DNA of 64,000 bases from Pseudomonas sp. H3(2019) (GTDB taxonomy: Bacteria > Pseudomonadota > Gammaproteobacteria > Pseudomonadales > Pseudomonadaceae), in assembly GCF_007713465.1 (NCBI RefSeq), contig NZ_VMSG01000012.1, positions 103,098-167,097 of the forward strand, written 5' to 3'. This document shows positions 16,698 through 25,544 of this stretch, one piece after another (positions within the stretch are counted from its first letter, which is position 1; each line of letters starts with the position of its first letter). Below the pieces are notes generated by a model. It was not told the origin of the DNA, did no database searches, and saw only the letters and a list, made by a program, of their open reading frames with translations. The position numbers and the translations under genes were made by a program.

Positions 16698-18401
16698 ATG
16701 ATCGTCGGCATTGATTTGGGCACCACAAACAGCCTGGTCGCCGTTTGGCGCAACGGCGCACCCGAACTGGTTCCCAACGCGCTGGAAAGTCTGCTGACCC
16801 CAAGCGTGGTCGGCCTCGACGACGAGGGCCACGTGCTGGTCGGTCAGACCGCCAAAGAACGTTTGCAGACCCATCCACAACTCACGGTGGCATTGTTCAA
16901 ACGACACATGGGCAGTGCCCACGAACTTCGCCTCGGAACCCGGCAGTTCCGGCCAGAAGAACTGTCGGCACTGGTGCTGCGCAGCCTCAAGGAAGATGTC
17001 GAGCGCCGCTACGGTGAAACGGTCACCGAAGCGGTGATCAGTGTTCCCGCCTATTTCAACGACGCCCAACGTAAAGCCACGAAAATTGCCGGCGAACTGG
17101 CCGGCCTGAAGGTCGAACGGCTGATCAACGAACCGACTGCCGCCGCCCTCGCCTATGGGCTGCATCAACGCGACAGTGCCAGTTCGTTTCTGGTGTTCGA
17201 CCTCGGTGGTGGTACCTTCGATGTGTCGATCCTCGAACTGTTCGACGGCGTGATGGAAGTCCGCGCCAGCGCCGGCGACAACTTTCTCGGCGGTGAAGAC
17301 TTCGACACCTTGCTGGTTCAGGCCTTTGTCGCCGCACATGCCAACCGAAGCGACATGCCACACCTGACGGCCCCCAACATCGCCTATCGCCTGCGACGCG
17401 AAGCCGAACGCGTGCGACATGCCTTAGGACAAGCCGACAAAGCGACCTTCGTCCTGCGCCATGGCTCCGGTCAATGGGAGCAGACGTTCACACAATCACA
17501 GTTGGCCGAACTCTACGCGCCGCTGCTCGTGCGTCTGCGCGCGCCGATCGAAACCGCGCTGCGAGACGCGCGCATTCGGCCATCGGAACTGGACGAAGTT
17601 CTGCTGGTGGGCGGTACGACCCGTATGCCGATGATCCGGCGGATGGTCGCCGGATTGTTCGGCCGGTTTCCTTCGATTGCGCTGAACCCGGACGAGTCGA
17701 TTGCGCTGGGCGCAGCGGTGCAAGCGGCGCTCAAGACCCGGGATGCAGCGCTTGAAGAGGTGGTGTTGACTGACGTCTGCCCGTACACCCTCGGAATCGA
17801 AACCACGATCAGCGTCGGCAACGGTGCAGAGTCGGGTCATTACCTGCCGATCATCGAGCGTAACTGCGTGGTACCGGTGAGCAGGGTCAAATCGGTCTGC
17901 ACCTTACGCGACAATCAGCGCAAAGTGCTGCTGAAGATCTATCAAGGCGAAAGTCGCTGGGTGAAAGAAAACATCTACCTCGGTGAAATGGAGGTTGAAG
18001 TGCCGTTGGCACCGGCGGGAGAGATCAGCATCGATGTGCGTTTCACTTACGACAATAACGGCCTGCTCGAAGCCGAGGCGCTGATACAGCGGACCGGCGA
18101 GCGCCGGAGACTGGTGATCGAAAACAACCCCGGCGTGCTCGCCCCCGAAGATATCCAGCAACGCTTGGCCGCGTTGGCCGGCCTCAAGGTTCACCCACGG
18201 GAACAGCAGGTCAACAGTCTGCTGACCGCGCGCCTCGAACGGCTGTATCAGGAAAGCCTCGGCGACTTGCGTCAGCGGCTCGATTACATGGCTAACCGTT
18301 TTCAACAGATGCTCGACAACCAGGATGAGCGAGCCATACGCGAACTGCGCCTGCAACTGATGCAACAACTTGATGAGCTCGAACAAGGTCTGTGGCGATG
18401 A
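16698..18401 (+). CDS. hscC: Hsp70-family molecular chaperone HscC
   Basis: The 567-residue Hsp70 is shorter than DnaK and matches the HscC branch. Its ATPase motifs are clear: [14 protein letters not shown] at 4-17, [40 protein letters not shown], and [17 protein letters not shown]. The substrate-binding part includes [24 protein letters not shown] and ends in a short helical lid. It would fold or remodel specific clients with a dedicated J protein rather than act as the general DnaK. It overlaps the next gene at ATGA (18398-18401), so the J protein is translationally coupled. GGAGGTG at 16683-16689 is the ribosome site. No sigma-32-like promoter was convincing upstream. Confidence 0.9.
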   Translation: MIVGIDLGTTNSLVAVWRNGAPELVPNALESLLTPSVVGLDDEGHVLVGQTAKERLQTHPQLTVALFKRHMGSAHELRLGTRQFRPEELSALVLRSLKEDVERRYGETVTEAVISVPAYFNDAQRKATKIAGELAGLKVERLINEPTAAALAYGLHQRDSASSFLVFDLGGGTFDVSILELFDGVMEVRASAGDNFLGGEDFDTLLVQAFVAAHANRSDMPHLTAPNIAYRLRREAERVRHALGQADKATFVLRHGSGQWEQTFTQSQLAELYAPLLVRLRAPIETALRDARIRPSELDEVLLVGGTTRMPMIRRMVAGLFGRFPSIALNPDESIALGAAVQAALKTRDAALEEVVLTDVCPYTLGIETTISVGNGAESGHYLPIIERNCVVPVSRVKSVCTLRDNQRKVLLKIYQGESRWVKENIYLGEMEVEVPLAPAGEISIDVRFTYDNNGLLEAEALIQRTGERRRLVIENNPGVLAPEDIQQRLAALAGLKVHPREQQVNSLLTARLERLYQESLGDLRQRLDYMANRFQQMLDNQDERAIRELRLQLMQQLDELEQGLWR

Positions 18402-20089
18402 ATTGCTGGGCAATTCTGGGGCTGATGGCCGATGCCGATTCACGCAGCATCAAACGCCAATACGCGACGCTGCTCAAAGTACACCGCCCGGATGAAGATC
18501 CCAGCGGTTTTCAGCGCCTGCGCGAAGCCTACGAACAGGCCATGGAATGGAGTCGCCGTAAACCGGTGGTGCAGCCGTTCGGTGAGCGCGAGCAAACAGT
18601 TGAGGTTCAACCACCGCCAGCGTCGCTTGGCGCAGAGTTCAGTTTCGAGCTTAAGAACGTACAGTTCGGGGAACGTCCCAGACAGCAACAAGCGGCTCAG
18701 TTGCTGGAGAACGTTACGGTCGATCAACTCGATCAACGCTTGGCGCAAGCACGGGTGTCTCACTGCACCATAGAGTTCGAAAATCAGCTGTTGATGATGT
18801 GCCTGAAGCCTCGCGAAGACGCGATGTTGCTGGCGGCGTGGGGTCTGCAGCAATTCAATTGGCTAAGTGCCTGGCAGCGTGCGGATTTATCGCCGAAAGC
18901 GCTTGAGCTGCTGTGTCGCGCTTACTGCCACGAAGTAAAAAAACAGCTGGGCGAATTACTTGATTCCGGCCAGTTCGACGCGTTCATCGAGCGTTTTCTG
19001 GCTCTCAAGCAAGCCGACTGGTTGCAGCCGTTCGAACGCCACGACTGGTTTAATGAAACCTTGGCCAGCTTGCTGGTGGATTCGAGGTTCTGGTCTGCAC
19101 AAGTGTTCGAAACGCTGCGCTCGCATCAGCACTGGCACCCGACCGGGGGGCGTTGCCCGGAACCCTATTGGTCGGCGCTGCTGGAGCGCCGCGATAACCA
19201 GGCGACTTTTGAAGCATGGGAACGCTTGGCCGTCCTGAATGACCGTGAGCCCCATAGCCGGGCTGCACGATTGTTACTGACGCCGATGACCACCGCCGAG
19301 CGAAGTGCCTTCGCACGGCGTTTTTTTGAAGCTGACTGGAATGCCTGCCGCACTCTCAGTGAGAAGATCCAGCGTTTGCATCCGCAACGGTGCTGCGAGA
19401 TGCCAAACGGCGATCCGTATTTCTGGAAGGCCCTCATGCAGCCCCGCCAGACCTGGCCTATGTATGCCGGGTTGTTGGGCGCTTCGCTCACCTGGGCGGC
19501 CGGTGAATACCTCAATGATAAATCCGGCATCGGCGCGAGCTTCGCCGCGATGCTGTTCTGGCTCTGTGTGTTGGCTACGCCTGGTGCGGCGTTGCTATGG
19601 GTCTGGCGCCCGCTGGCTGACCGGTTCTGGTCACAGGACGTGCGTTTAAGCCGCGCCGTGTCGCCTCGACTCAGCTTCAGACGCCCTGCACCGCTGATAC
19701 TGCGCGAGTTGCTGCCCTGCTGGCTGATGGGTGCTCTGACATGGGTCTGTTGTGGCGCGACGGGATTGGCCGCTTACACCGTGGTGGTGCTGGCGCTGAG
19801 TGCCTTGAGTCGCGTCGTCTGGCCAGAAACGCTGCGAATCAAGCGCCCTAAGGTTCGGCTACCCGCCCTGGGCTCGGCGCCGACAATTGCTCTGATGGTT
19901 GGGGTGATTGGCCTGACGATCCTGTTTTACACCATTGCCAGCAGCCAGTTGATGGGGCCGGATCAAGGATTGCAGCAGTTTGCCAAGCGCGGTTGCAGTG
20001 GCCCCCTTGACAGCCGTCAGGAATGCCGGGTAGCGCCCACCCATAAGCAGTGGTATGGGCAGTCACATATTCAGGGGGCTCGACTGTGA
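18398..20089 (+). CDS. Membrane-anchored J-domain protein (DjlB/DjlC-like HscC partner)
   Basis: The protein of 563 residues starts with a short J domain, [48 protein letters not shown]. The usual His-Pro-Asp triplet reads Arg-Pro-Asp with a His just before it, as in the divergent J proteins that serve HscC. A helical soluble region of about 290 residues follows. Four or more membrane helices then lie at roughly 350-530 (LGASLTWAAG, MLFWLCVLATPGAALLWVW, LMGALTWVCCGATGLAAYTVVV, IALMVGVIGLTILFYTIA). This would tether HscC to the inner membrane. ATG 18398 is preferred over an in-frame GTG six bases upstream because of the ATGA overlap with hscC. Confidence 0.82.
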   Translation: MNCWAILGLMADADSRSIKRQYATLLKVHRPDEDPSGFQRLREAYEQAMEWSRRKPVVQPFGEREQTVEVQPPPASLGAEFSFELKNVQFGERPRQQQAAQLLENVTVDQLDQRLAQARVSHCTIEFENQLLMMCLKPREDAMLLAAWGLQQFNWLSAWQRADLSPKALELLCRAYCHEVKKQLGELLDSGQFDAFIERFLALKQADWLQPFERHDWFNETLASLLVDSRFWSAQVFETLRSHQHWHPTGGRCPEPYWSALLERRDNQATFEAWERLAVLNDREPHSRAARLLLTPMTTAERSAFARRFFEADWNACRTLSEKIQRLHPQRCCEMPNGDPYFWKALMQPRQTWPMYAGLLGASLTWAAGEYLNDKSGIGASFAAMLFWLCVLATPGAALLWVWRPLADRFWSQDVRLSRAVSPRLSFRRPAPLILRELLPCWLMGALTWVCCGATGLAAYTVVVLALSALSRVVWPETLRIKRPKVRLPALGSAPTIALMVGVIGLTILFYTIASSQLMGPDQGLQQFAKRGCSGPLDSRQECRVAPTHKQWYGQSHIQGARL

Positions 20090-21093
20090 ACAAAAGCATA
20101 ATCGCAATTGCAATTACCGCAGTGCTGACGGTGACATTTCTCGGTGTGTTGAGAGACCATCAGAGCACCATCCTGACACCGATCAACCGCTGGATTCATC
20201 AACCGGACCTCGCCGAACGGGAAAAAGCCAGCGCCCTGCGCCCGCTGATTACCTGCCTGAACTCGGTCGACAGCCGCTGGCGCCAAGCATACGCCAACTA
20301 CCTGAACCGCGGCCACGAAGTCGACCTGACCCTGAAAAAGCGCTTTCCTGAGGACGTCGGACCGATGACCGACGTCAATGAGCGACTCAACTACTTGAGA
20401 AGTCACGATGCTTATAGCTGTCGGCTAAACGCGCTACAAAAAAACAGCCTGCAAAAATCGGCCCCTGACCTGCTGCCGCTGCAGAATCGCTTCGAAACGT
20501 CCTTGGGGGCGGCAAATGACGCCGCCGGGCGCTTCGATTTTTTCAACCCCACACCCCTCTACTCGGTCAGCACGGCGGACAAGGTCGAGCGAGACAGCTT
20601 GTTTCTGCCGCTAGTCGATGACTACCTCAACGCCTCCGACGATCTACGGCGGGCGCTTGATGCCGAGGACCGGAGTTTGCGCCAGGTTCAGCTGGAGCAG
20701 CTTAAGACCCGAGATCAACTGAAGTATGCGCACCTCCTCACCTACATGCTTGAAGCGCGAACCCTCATGTTCAAGCTCGACAGCCGTGTCAGAGAACGAA
20801 CCTTTGCGGCCAGTGATCTGAGCGACGCGACTCTCGCACTGCAACAGGCCTGGGACAATGGCAGCCGTTACATGGAAGCGAACCCGGCAACCAGCAACGC
20901 CGATTACCCGGAAAACATCTGGAACTATGTGCGTTCGCCGGGCAAGAACTATCTGGATTCAGTCAACAGGCTGCGCGACGACTGGGCAGCCAAGGCCTCG
21001 CCGCAACAGTTGAGTGATGACTTCGATCGGATCGGCCGCCGCTACGATCAATTGGTCGAAGTCTACAACGAACGGGTCAATCCACTGTTTTAG
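20086..21093 (+). CDS. DUF3829 (YiiG-like) protein with N-terminal membrane anchor
   Basis: From the GTG at 20086 the protein is 335 residues, VNKSIIAIAITAVLTVTFLGVLRDHQS, with one N-terminal membrane or signal segment and a long helical periplasmic-looking body rich in Asp, Arg, Leu and Gln. The pattern (LDSRVRERTFAASDL, WDNGSRYMEANPATSNADYPENIWNYVRSPGKNYLDSVNRL, FDRIGRRYDQLVEVYNERVNPLF) fits DUF3829, whose function is unknown. GTGA overlaps the stop of the J-protein gene and AGGGGG lies just before, so it is the third gene of the hscC unit. It may be a client or a periplasmic partner of the chaperone pair; that is inference from coupling only. Confidence 0.75.
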   Translation: MNKSIIAIAITAVLTVTFLGVLRDHQSTILTPINRWIHQPDLAEREKASALRPLITCLNSVDSRWRQAYANYLNRGHEVDLTLKKRFPEDVGPMTDVNERLNYLRSHDAYSCRLNALQKNSLQKSAPDLLPLQNRFETSLGAANDAAGRFDFFNPTPLYSVSTADKVERDSLFLPLVDDYLNASDDLRRALDAEDRSLRQVQLEQLKTRDQLKYAHLLTYMLEARTLMFKLDSRVRERTFAASDLSDATLALQQAWDNGSRYMEANPATSNADYPENIWNYVRSPGKNYLDSVNRLRDDWAAKASPQQLSDDFDRIGRRYDQLVEVYNERVNPLF

Positions 21094-21149
21094 AGGTTGC
21101 TGAACAATGCGTTCAGCGTCCGTTCAGCAAATATCAATCAATACCATTC

Positions 21150-21168
21150 AGTAATGAGTATCATTATG
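21150..21168. promoter_or_regulatory. Fur box upstream of the efe operon
   Basis: The 19 bases AGTAATGAGTATCATTATG agree with the classical Fur consensus (GATAATGATAATCATTATC) at about 14 positions and keep its symmetric TAATGA/TCATTA halves. It lies about 40 bases before the EfeU start, where bound Fe-Fur would block transcription. Iron repression of the operon follows from this by established Fur biology. Confidence 0.8.
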
Positions 21169-21208
21169 TTACAAATTCGCTTCCACTCCATAGCTGACGC
21201 GGTGCTGA

Positions 21209-22060
21209 ATGCTGGTTCCCTTTTTGATCATGCTGCGCGAAGGCGTTGAAGCGGCGTTAATCGTCGGCATCATTGCCAGTTATCTCAAGCAAACCGGGCG
21301 CGGCCAATGGATGCCCGCCATGTGGATCGGGGTCTTCCTCGCCGTCGCGCTGGCCCTGCTGGTGGGCGGTGGTCTGGAGTTGGTCAGCGCTGAATTCCCG
21401 CAAAAACAACAGGAGCTCTTCGAAGGCGTGATCGGCTTGCTGGCGGTCGGCATTCTGAGTTCCATGGTGTTCTGGATGCGCAAGGTCGCGCGCTCGATCA
21501 AGCATTCGCTGCACGTTTCCCTCGATCACGCGCTGGCTGGCTCCAAAAACCAGGTCACCGCGTTGATCGCCATGGTGTTTTTCGCGGTTGCCCGCGAAGG
21601 CCTGGAAACGGTGTTCTTCCTGCTCGCGGTATTCCAGCAAAGCGAAGGCCCGGGGGCGCCGATCGGTGCCCTGCTCGGCCTGCTGCTGTCGATGGTCATC
21701 GGCTTTCTCATCTACAGCGGCAGCATGCGCCTGAACCTAGCCGCGTTCTTCCGCTGGACCGGGCTGTTCATTCTGGTGGTGGCAGCCGGCATTCTCGCAA
21801 GTTCCGTGCGGGCACTGCATGAAGCCGGGCTGTGGAATCACCTGCAAACCGTGCTCTTCGATTTCAGCGCAACCCTGCCGATGGATGGCCCGTTGGGTTC
21901 GGTGCTGGCCGGCATGTTCGGTTATCAGGATGCGCCGACCGTCAGCACCCTGGGCGCCTACCTGATTTATCTGCTGGTCGCGCTGGTGATGTTCTTCCTT
22001 CCGGGTAGCGCGCCGGCCAAACCAGCCGCCACGCCACCTTCTTCCGTTTCCAGCCATTAA
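21209..22060 (+). CDS. efeU: FTR1-family iron permease EfeU
   Basis: A 283-residue inner-membrane protein with seven membrane helices and the two REXXE iron motifs of the FTR1 family: REGVE at residues 10-14 and REGLE at 129-133. These bind and move ferric iron after ferroxidation. The gene heads a four-gene iron cluster (permease, EfeO, EfeB, second imelysin protein) behind a Fur box. The next gene starts nine bases after its stop. In E. coli the related EfeUOB takes up ferrous iron at low pH. Confidence 0.93.
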   Translation: MLVPFLIMLREGVEAALIVGIIASYLKQTGRGQWMPAMWIGVFLAVALALLVGGGLELVSAEFPQKQQELFEGVIGLLAVGILSSMVFWMRKVARSIKHSLHVSLDHALAGSKNQVTALIAMVFFAVAREGLETVFFLLAVFQQSEGPGAPIGALLGLLLSMVIGFLIYSGSMRLNLAAFFRWTGLFILVVAAGILASSVRALHEAGLWNHLQTVLFDFSATLPMDGPLGSVLAGMFGYQDAPTVSTLGAYLIYLLVALVMFFLPGSAPAKPAATPPSSVSSH

Positions 22061-22068
22061 GGGCATTC

Positions 22069-23268
22069 ATGTCAAACCAGGCCCCTCTTCAGACCTCGCC
22101 TCCCCGCGCCCTGCGCTGGGCAGTGGCCGGCTCGGTGATCGTGATGATCGCCGCTGGCGGGTTGTTCTACTATGCATCGCAAATGGCCGCGGCCAAGCGC
22201 CAGACCCATCATGACGAGATCACCGTCACGATTAATCCGCACAGCTGCGAGCCGAATGCGCTGACCGTACCGGCGGGCCGCAGCAGTTTTCGCATCGTCA
22301 ACCACTCGGATCGCGCCGTTGAATGGGAGATTCTCGACGGTGTGCTGGTGCTTGAGGAACGGGAAAACATCGCCCCCGGCCTGAGTCAGGTGATCACCGC
22401 CAACCTGCTGCCGGGTGATTATGCGATTACCTGCGGCTTGCTCAGCAATCCGCGCGGCACGCTGCATGTCACGCCCACCGCCGCATCCGATGCTGCGGCG
22501 CAGGCACGTCCGTCGATGGTGGCGTTTATTGGACCGTTGTCGGAGTTTCGGGTTTACCTGAGTAGTCAGGGCACTGCGCTGATTAATGCAGTCGCCGCGT
22601 TGCAACAGGCTATCGACGCCGGTGACCTGAACCAGGCCCAGGCGCTTTACGTGCCGGCCCGCGTTGCCTATCAACGTATCGCGCCGGCGGCTCAACGCCT
22701 GGCCGAACTGGACAAGGTCATCAACGCTCGCGCCGATTACTTTGAAAAGCGCGAGCAGGATCCGGACTTCATCGGCTTCCACCGCCTCGAATATGCGCTG
22801 TTCCAGCAACGAAACATCGACGGTCTGGCGCCGGTCGCCCAGCGTCTGGTTGCCGATGTCACCGAACTCAAAAAGCAATTGCTGGCCCAGTCGCTGCCGC
22901 CTGAACAACTGGTGAGCATCGTCGCCCGCAACATCCGCAACTTGGCCGATGTTCGAGCCAACAGCGGCGAAGAAGAACGCTACAGCCACACGGACCTGCA
23001 CGGATTTGCCGCCAACCTCGAGGTCACCCGCAAAGTGATCGACCTGTTGCGTCCGCTACTGAGCAAGTCTGCCGCAGCGTTGCTGACCCAATTGGACACG
23101 GCCACCCACTCTCTCGATGCCGAACTCAATGGCTTGCGAGTGAAAGACAGTTACAGCAGTTACGACAGCGTCGGCGCCGATCAGCGCGCACGACTCGCCG
23201 ACAAGGCCAAGGTTCTGGCCGATGCACTCGATGGAATCGATCCCGCCCTTGGCCTCTCCGGCCTATAA
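22069..23268 (+). CDS. efeO: EfeO: cupredoxin plus imelysin (M75) iron-uptake protein
   Basis: The protein of 399 residues has an N-terminal membrane anchor (LRWAVAGSVIVMIAAGGLFYYASQ, about 15-38), then a cupredoxin-like domain at about 48-138 (TINPHSCEPNALTVPAGRSSFRIVNHS...GDYAITCGLLSNPRG), then an imelysin domain with the GFHRLEYALF HXXE metal motif at about 240-249. EfeO is thought to bind or oxidise iron in the periplasm and hand it to EfeU. The anchor rather than a cleaved signal is notable. It lies between efeU and efeB in tight spacing. Confidence 0.92.
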   Translation: MSNQAPLQTSPPRALRWAVAGSVIVMIAAGGLFYYASQMAAAKRQTHHDEITVTINPHSCEPNALTVPAGRSSFRIVNHSDRAVEWEILDGVLVLEERENIAPGLSQVITANLLPGDYAITCGLLSNPRGTLHVTPTAASDAAAQARPSMVAFIGPLSEFRVYLSSQGTALINAVAALQQAIDAGDLNQAQALYVPARVAYQRIAPAAQRLAELDKVINARADYFEKREQDPDFIGFHRLEYALFQQRNIDGLAPVAQRLVADVTELKKQLLAQSLPPEQLVSIVARNIRNLADVRANSGEEERYSHTDLHGFAANLEVTRKVIDLLRPLLSKSAAALLTQLDTATHSLDAELNGLRVKDSYSSYDSVGADQRARLADKAKVLADALDGIDPALGLSGL

Positions 23269-23286
23269 GCAGAAGACCCTATTCAG

Positions 23287-24585
23287 ATGAATGATTTAGA
23301 TCAGTTTAATGCCCAGCGTCGCCGCGTACTGCTGGGCATGGGCGCCGCCGGCGTCGCGTTGGCGGGCAGCACATTGAGCTGCCCGGCCATGGCCGCCAGC
23401 CCGGCGCAAGTCACTGAAGCACCGAACAGCGACAAAACCCAGGATCGCCATGACTTCCATGGTCAGCACCAGACCGGCATCGTCACGCCGCGCCCGACGT
23501 GCGGCATGCTGGTGTCGTTCGACGTATTGGCCACCGACCGCGAAGACCTCGATCGACTGTTTCGCACGCTGAATCAGCGGATTGCGTTCCTGATGTCCGG
23601 CGGCCCGGTGGCTCAGGTCGACCCGAAGTTCCCACCCGTGGACTCGGGAATTCTCGGCCCGGTGGTGACACCCGACAACCTGACCATCACTGTCTCGGTG
23701 GGTGAATCGCTGTTCGACGAGCGTTTTGGCCTGGCCGGCGCCAAGCCCAAGCGATTGATCCGCATGGTCGGCTTCCCCAACGATGCTCTGCAACCCGAGC
23801 TCTGCCACGGCGACTTGAGCCTGCAGTTCTGCTCCAACACTGCCGACACCAATATTCACGCCTTGCGCGACATCGTGAAGAACCTGCCGGACTTGCTGCT
23901 GGTGCGCTGGAAACAGGAAGGCAGCGTGCCGCCACAAGCGCCGGCCAAGCCTGGAACACCTGCGCAGAGTGCGCGCAACTTCCTTGGCTTTCGTGACGGC
24001 TCGGCCAATCCCGATTCCAACGACAAGAAAACCATGGAGCAGATTGTCTGGGTTCAACCGGGCAGCGATGAGCCGGCCTGGGCGGCCAATGGCAGCTATC
24101 AGGCGGTGCGGATTATCCGCAACCTCGTCGAGCGTTGGGATCGCACGCCACTGCAAGAACAGGAAAGCATTCTCGGTCGGGTCAAAAGTACCGGCGCACC
24201 CATCGGCGGTAGCCATGAAAGCCAGGTCCCTGACTACGCCAAGGACCCTCACGGCAAGCTGACCAAAATGGACGCGCACATCCGCCTGGCCAACCCGCGC
24301 ACTGCCGCGACCCAAGCCAATCTGATCCTGCGTCGGCCGTTCAATTATTCCAACGGCGTGAGCAAAAACGGTCAGTTGGAAATGGGCTTGCTGTTCATCT
24401 GCTATCAGGCCGATCTGCACAACGGTTTCATCACCGTGCAAACCCGACTCAACGGCGAGCCGCTGGAGGAATACCTCAAGCCCATTGGCGGCGGCTACTT
24501 CTTCACGTTGCCGGGCGTAACCGGCGACAAGGACTTCATCGGTCGTTCACTGCTCGATGCCACTCAACCGAAAACCACGGCTTAA
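23287..24585 (+). CDS. efeB: EfeB: Tat-exported DyP-type haem peroxidase / deferrochelatase
   Basis: The 432-residue protein carries a twin-arginine signal (NAQRRRVLLGMGAAGVALAGS, residues about 8-28), so it should be exported folded with haem. The DyP motif GFRDGSANPD (GxxDG, with catalytic Asp) is at about 236-245, and the proximal His lies in KMDAHIRLANPRT. Members oxidise ferrous iron or dyes and have been proposed to take iron from haem. It lies 18 bases after efeO. Confidence 0.93.
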   Translation: MNDLDQFNAQRRRVLLGMGAAGVALAGSTLSCPAMAASPAQVTEAPNSDKTQDRHDFHGQHQTGIVTPRPTCGMLVSFDVLATDREDLDRLFRTLNQRIAFLMSGGPVAQVDPKFPPVDSGILGPVVTPDNLTITVSVGESLFDERFGLAGAKPKRLIRMVGFPNDALQPELCHGDLSLQFCSNTADTNIHALRDIVKNLPDLLLVRWKQEGSVPPQAPAKPGTPAQSARNFLGFRDGSANPDSNDKKTMEQIVWVQPGSDEPAWAANGSYQAVRIIRNLVERWDRTPLQEQESILGRVKSTGAPIGGSHESQVPDYAKDPHGKLTKMDAHIRLANPRTAATQANLILRRPFNYSNGVSKNGQLEMGLLFICYQADLHNGFITVQTRLNGEPLEEYLKPIGGGYFFTLPGVTGDKDFIGRSLLDATQPKTTA

Positions 24586-24619
24586 CCCCCTAAACACAAC
24601 AAACTCACGGAAAAGTCCC

Positions 24620-25444
24620 ATGAAAAAGTCGCCTCTCGCTTTGCTGGTTGCCCTTGGCTTGCTCCACACTCCACTGTCGGCTTTCGCCGCCACAGCGCCG
24701 CTGGATCTGGTGGGGCCGATTTCGGATTACAAAATCTACGTCACCGAGCAGCTCGACGGGTTTGCCAGCCACACCCAGCAGTTCACCGACGCGGTGAAAA
24801 AAGGTGACCTGGCCACCGCTCAGAAGCTCTATGCGCCCACCCGTGTTTACTACGAGTCGATCGAGCCGATTGCCGAGCTGTTCAGTGACCTCGATGCGTC
24901 CATCGACTCACGCGTCAACGACCACGAAAAAGGTGTCAAGGCTGAAGACTTCACCGGTTTTCACCGCATTGAGTACACGCTGTTCTCTGAGAAAACCACC
25001 GAGGGCCTCGGTGAACTGGCCGATGGTCTGAATAACAACGTCAAAGAACTGCAAACCCGGGTTGCTGGCCTGACCTTCCCGCCGGAAAAAGTCGTGGGCG
25101 GCGCCGCTACATTGCTCGAAGAAGTCGCTGCGACCAAGATCTCCGGTGAAGAAGACCGCTACAGCCACACCGACCTGTATGACTTTCAGGGCAACATCGA
25201 CGGTGCGAAGAAAATCGTCGACCTGTTCCGTCCGCAACTCGAGAAACAGGACAAGGTTTTCGTCGCCAAAGTCGACAAGAACTTCGCCAGCGTGAACACG
25301 ATCCTGGCCAAGTACAAAACCGCTGGCGGCGGTTTCGAGACCTACGACAAGGTCAAGGAAAACGACCGCAAGGCGCTGGTCGGCCCGGTCAATACCCTGG
25401 CGGAAGACCTGTCGACCCTTCGCGGAAAACTGGGTCTGAATTAA
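24620..25444 (+). CDS. Second imelysin-family protein (EfeM-like, without cupredoxin domain)
   Basis: The 274-residue protein begins with a cleavable signal, MKKSPLALLVALGLLHTPLSAFAAT, followed at once by an imelysin domain (DLVGPISDYKIYVTEQLDGFASHTQQF) with the HXXE motif in GFHRIEYTLF. It lacks the cupredoxin domain of the efeO product two genes upstream, which makes it an EfeM-type protein. The two imelysin domains share the EEDRYSHTDL segment and look paralogous. ATG 24620 is chosen over upstream starts for the signal peptide and a GGAAAAG site. It is probably the last gene of the efe operon; a palindromic repeat follows 20 bases later. Confidence 0.9.
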   Translation: MKKSPLALLVALGLLHTPLSAFAATAPLDLVGPISDYKIYVTEQLDGFASHTQQFTDAVKKGDLATAQKLYAPTRVYYESIEPIAELFSDLDASIDSRVNDHEKGVKAEDFTGFHRIEYTLFSEKTTEGLGELADGLNNNVKELQTRVAGLTFPPEKVVGGAATLLEEVAATKISGEEDRYSHTDLYDFQGNIDGAKKIVDLFRPQLEKQDKVFVAKVDKNFASVNTILAKYKTAGGGFETYDKVKENDRKALVGPVNTLAEDLSTLRGKLGLN

Positions 25445-25464
25445 GCATTGTTTCAACGTTCGAT

Positions 25465-25544
25465 GATCGTTCCCACGCTCCGCGTGGGAATGCCGCCATG
25501 GACGCTCTGCGTCGGCTTCGGGATGTGACGCGGAGCGTCACGGG
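25465..25544. repeat. Truncated GTTCCCACGC-family repeat at a gene breakpoint
   Basis: It begins GATCGTTCCCACGC and runs through GACGCTCTGCGTC to TGACGCGGAGCGTCACGG, then stops. The second outer arm seen in the copies at 4883 and 59146 is missing. Immediately at its end the reading frame of a truncated MFS gene begins, so repeat and gene loss share a junction. Confidence 0.7.

Noticed and set aside
21097..21130. TTGCTGAAC/GTTCAGCAA inverted repeat after the DUF3829 gene as a terminator
   Set aside because: The arms are nine bases with a 16-base loop and no T run follows, so terminator function could not be supported.
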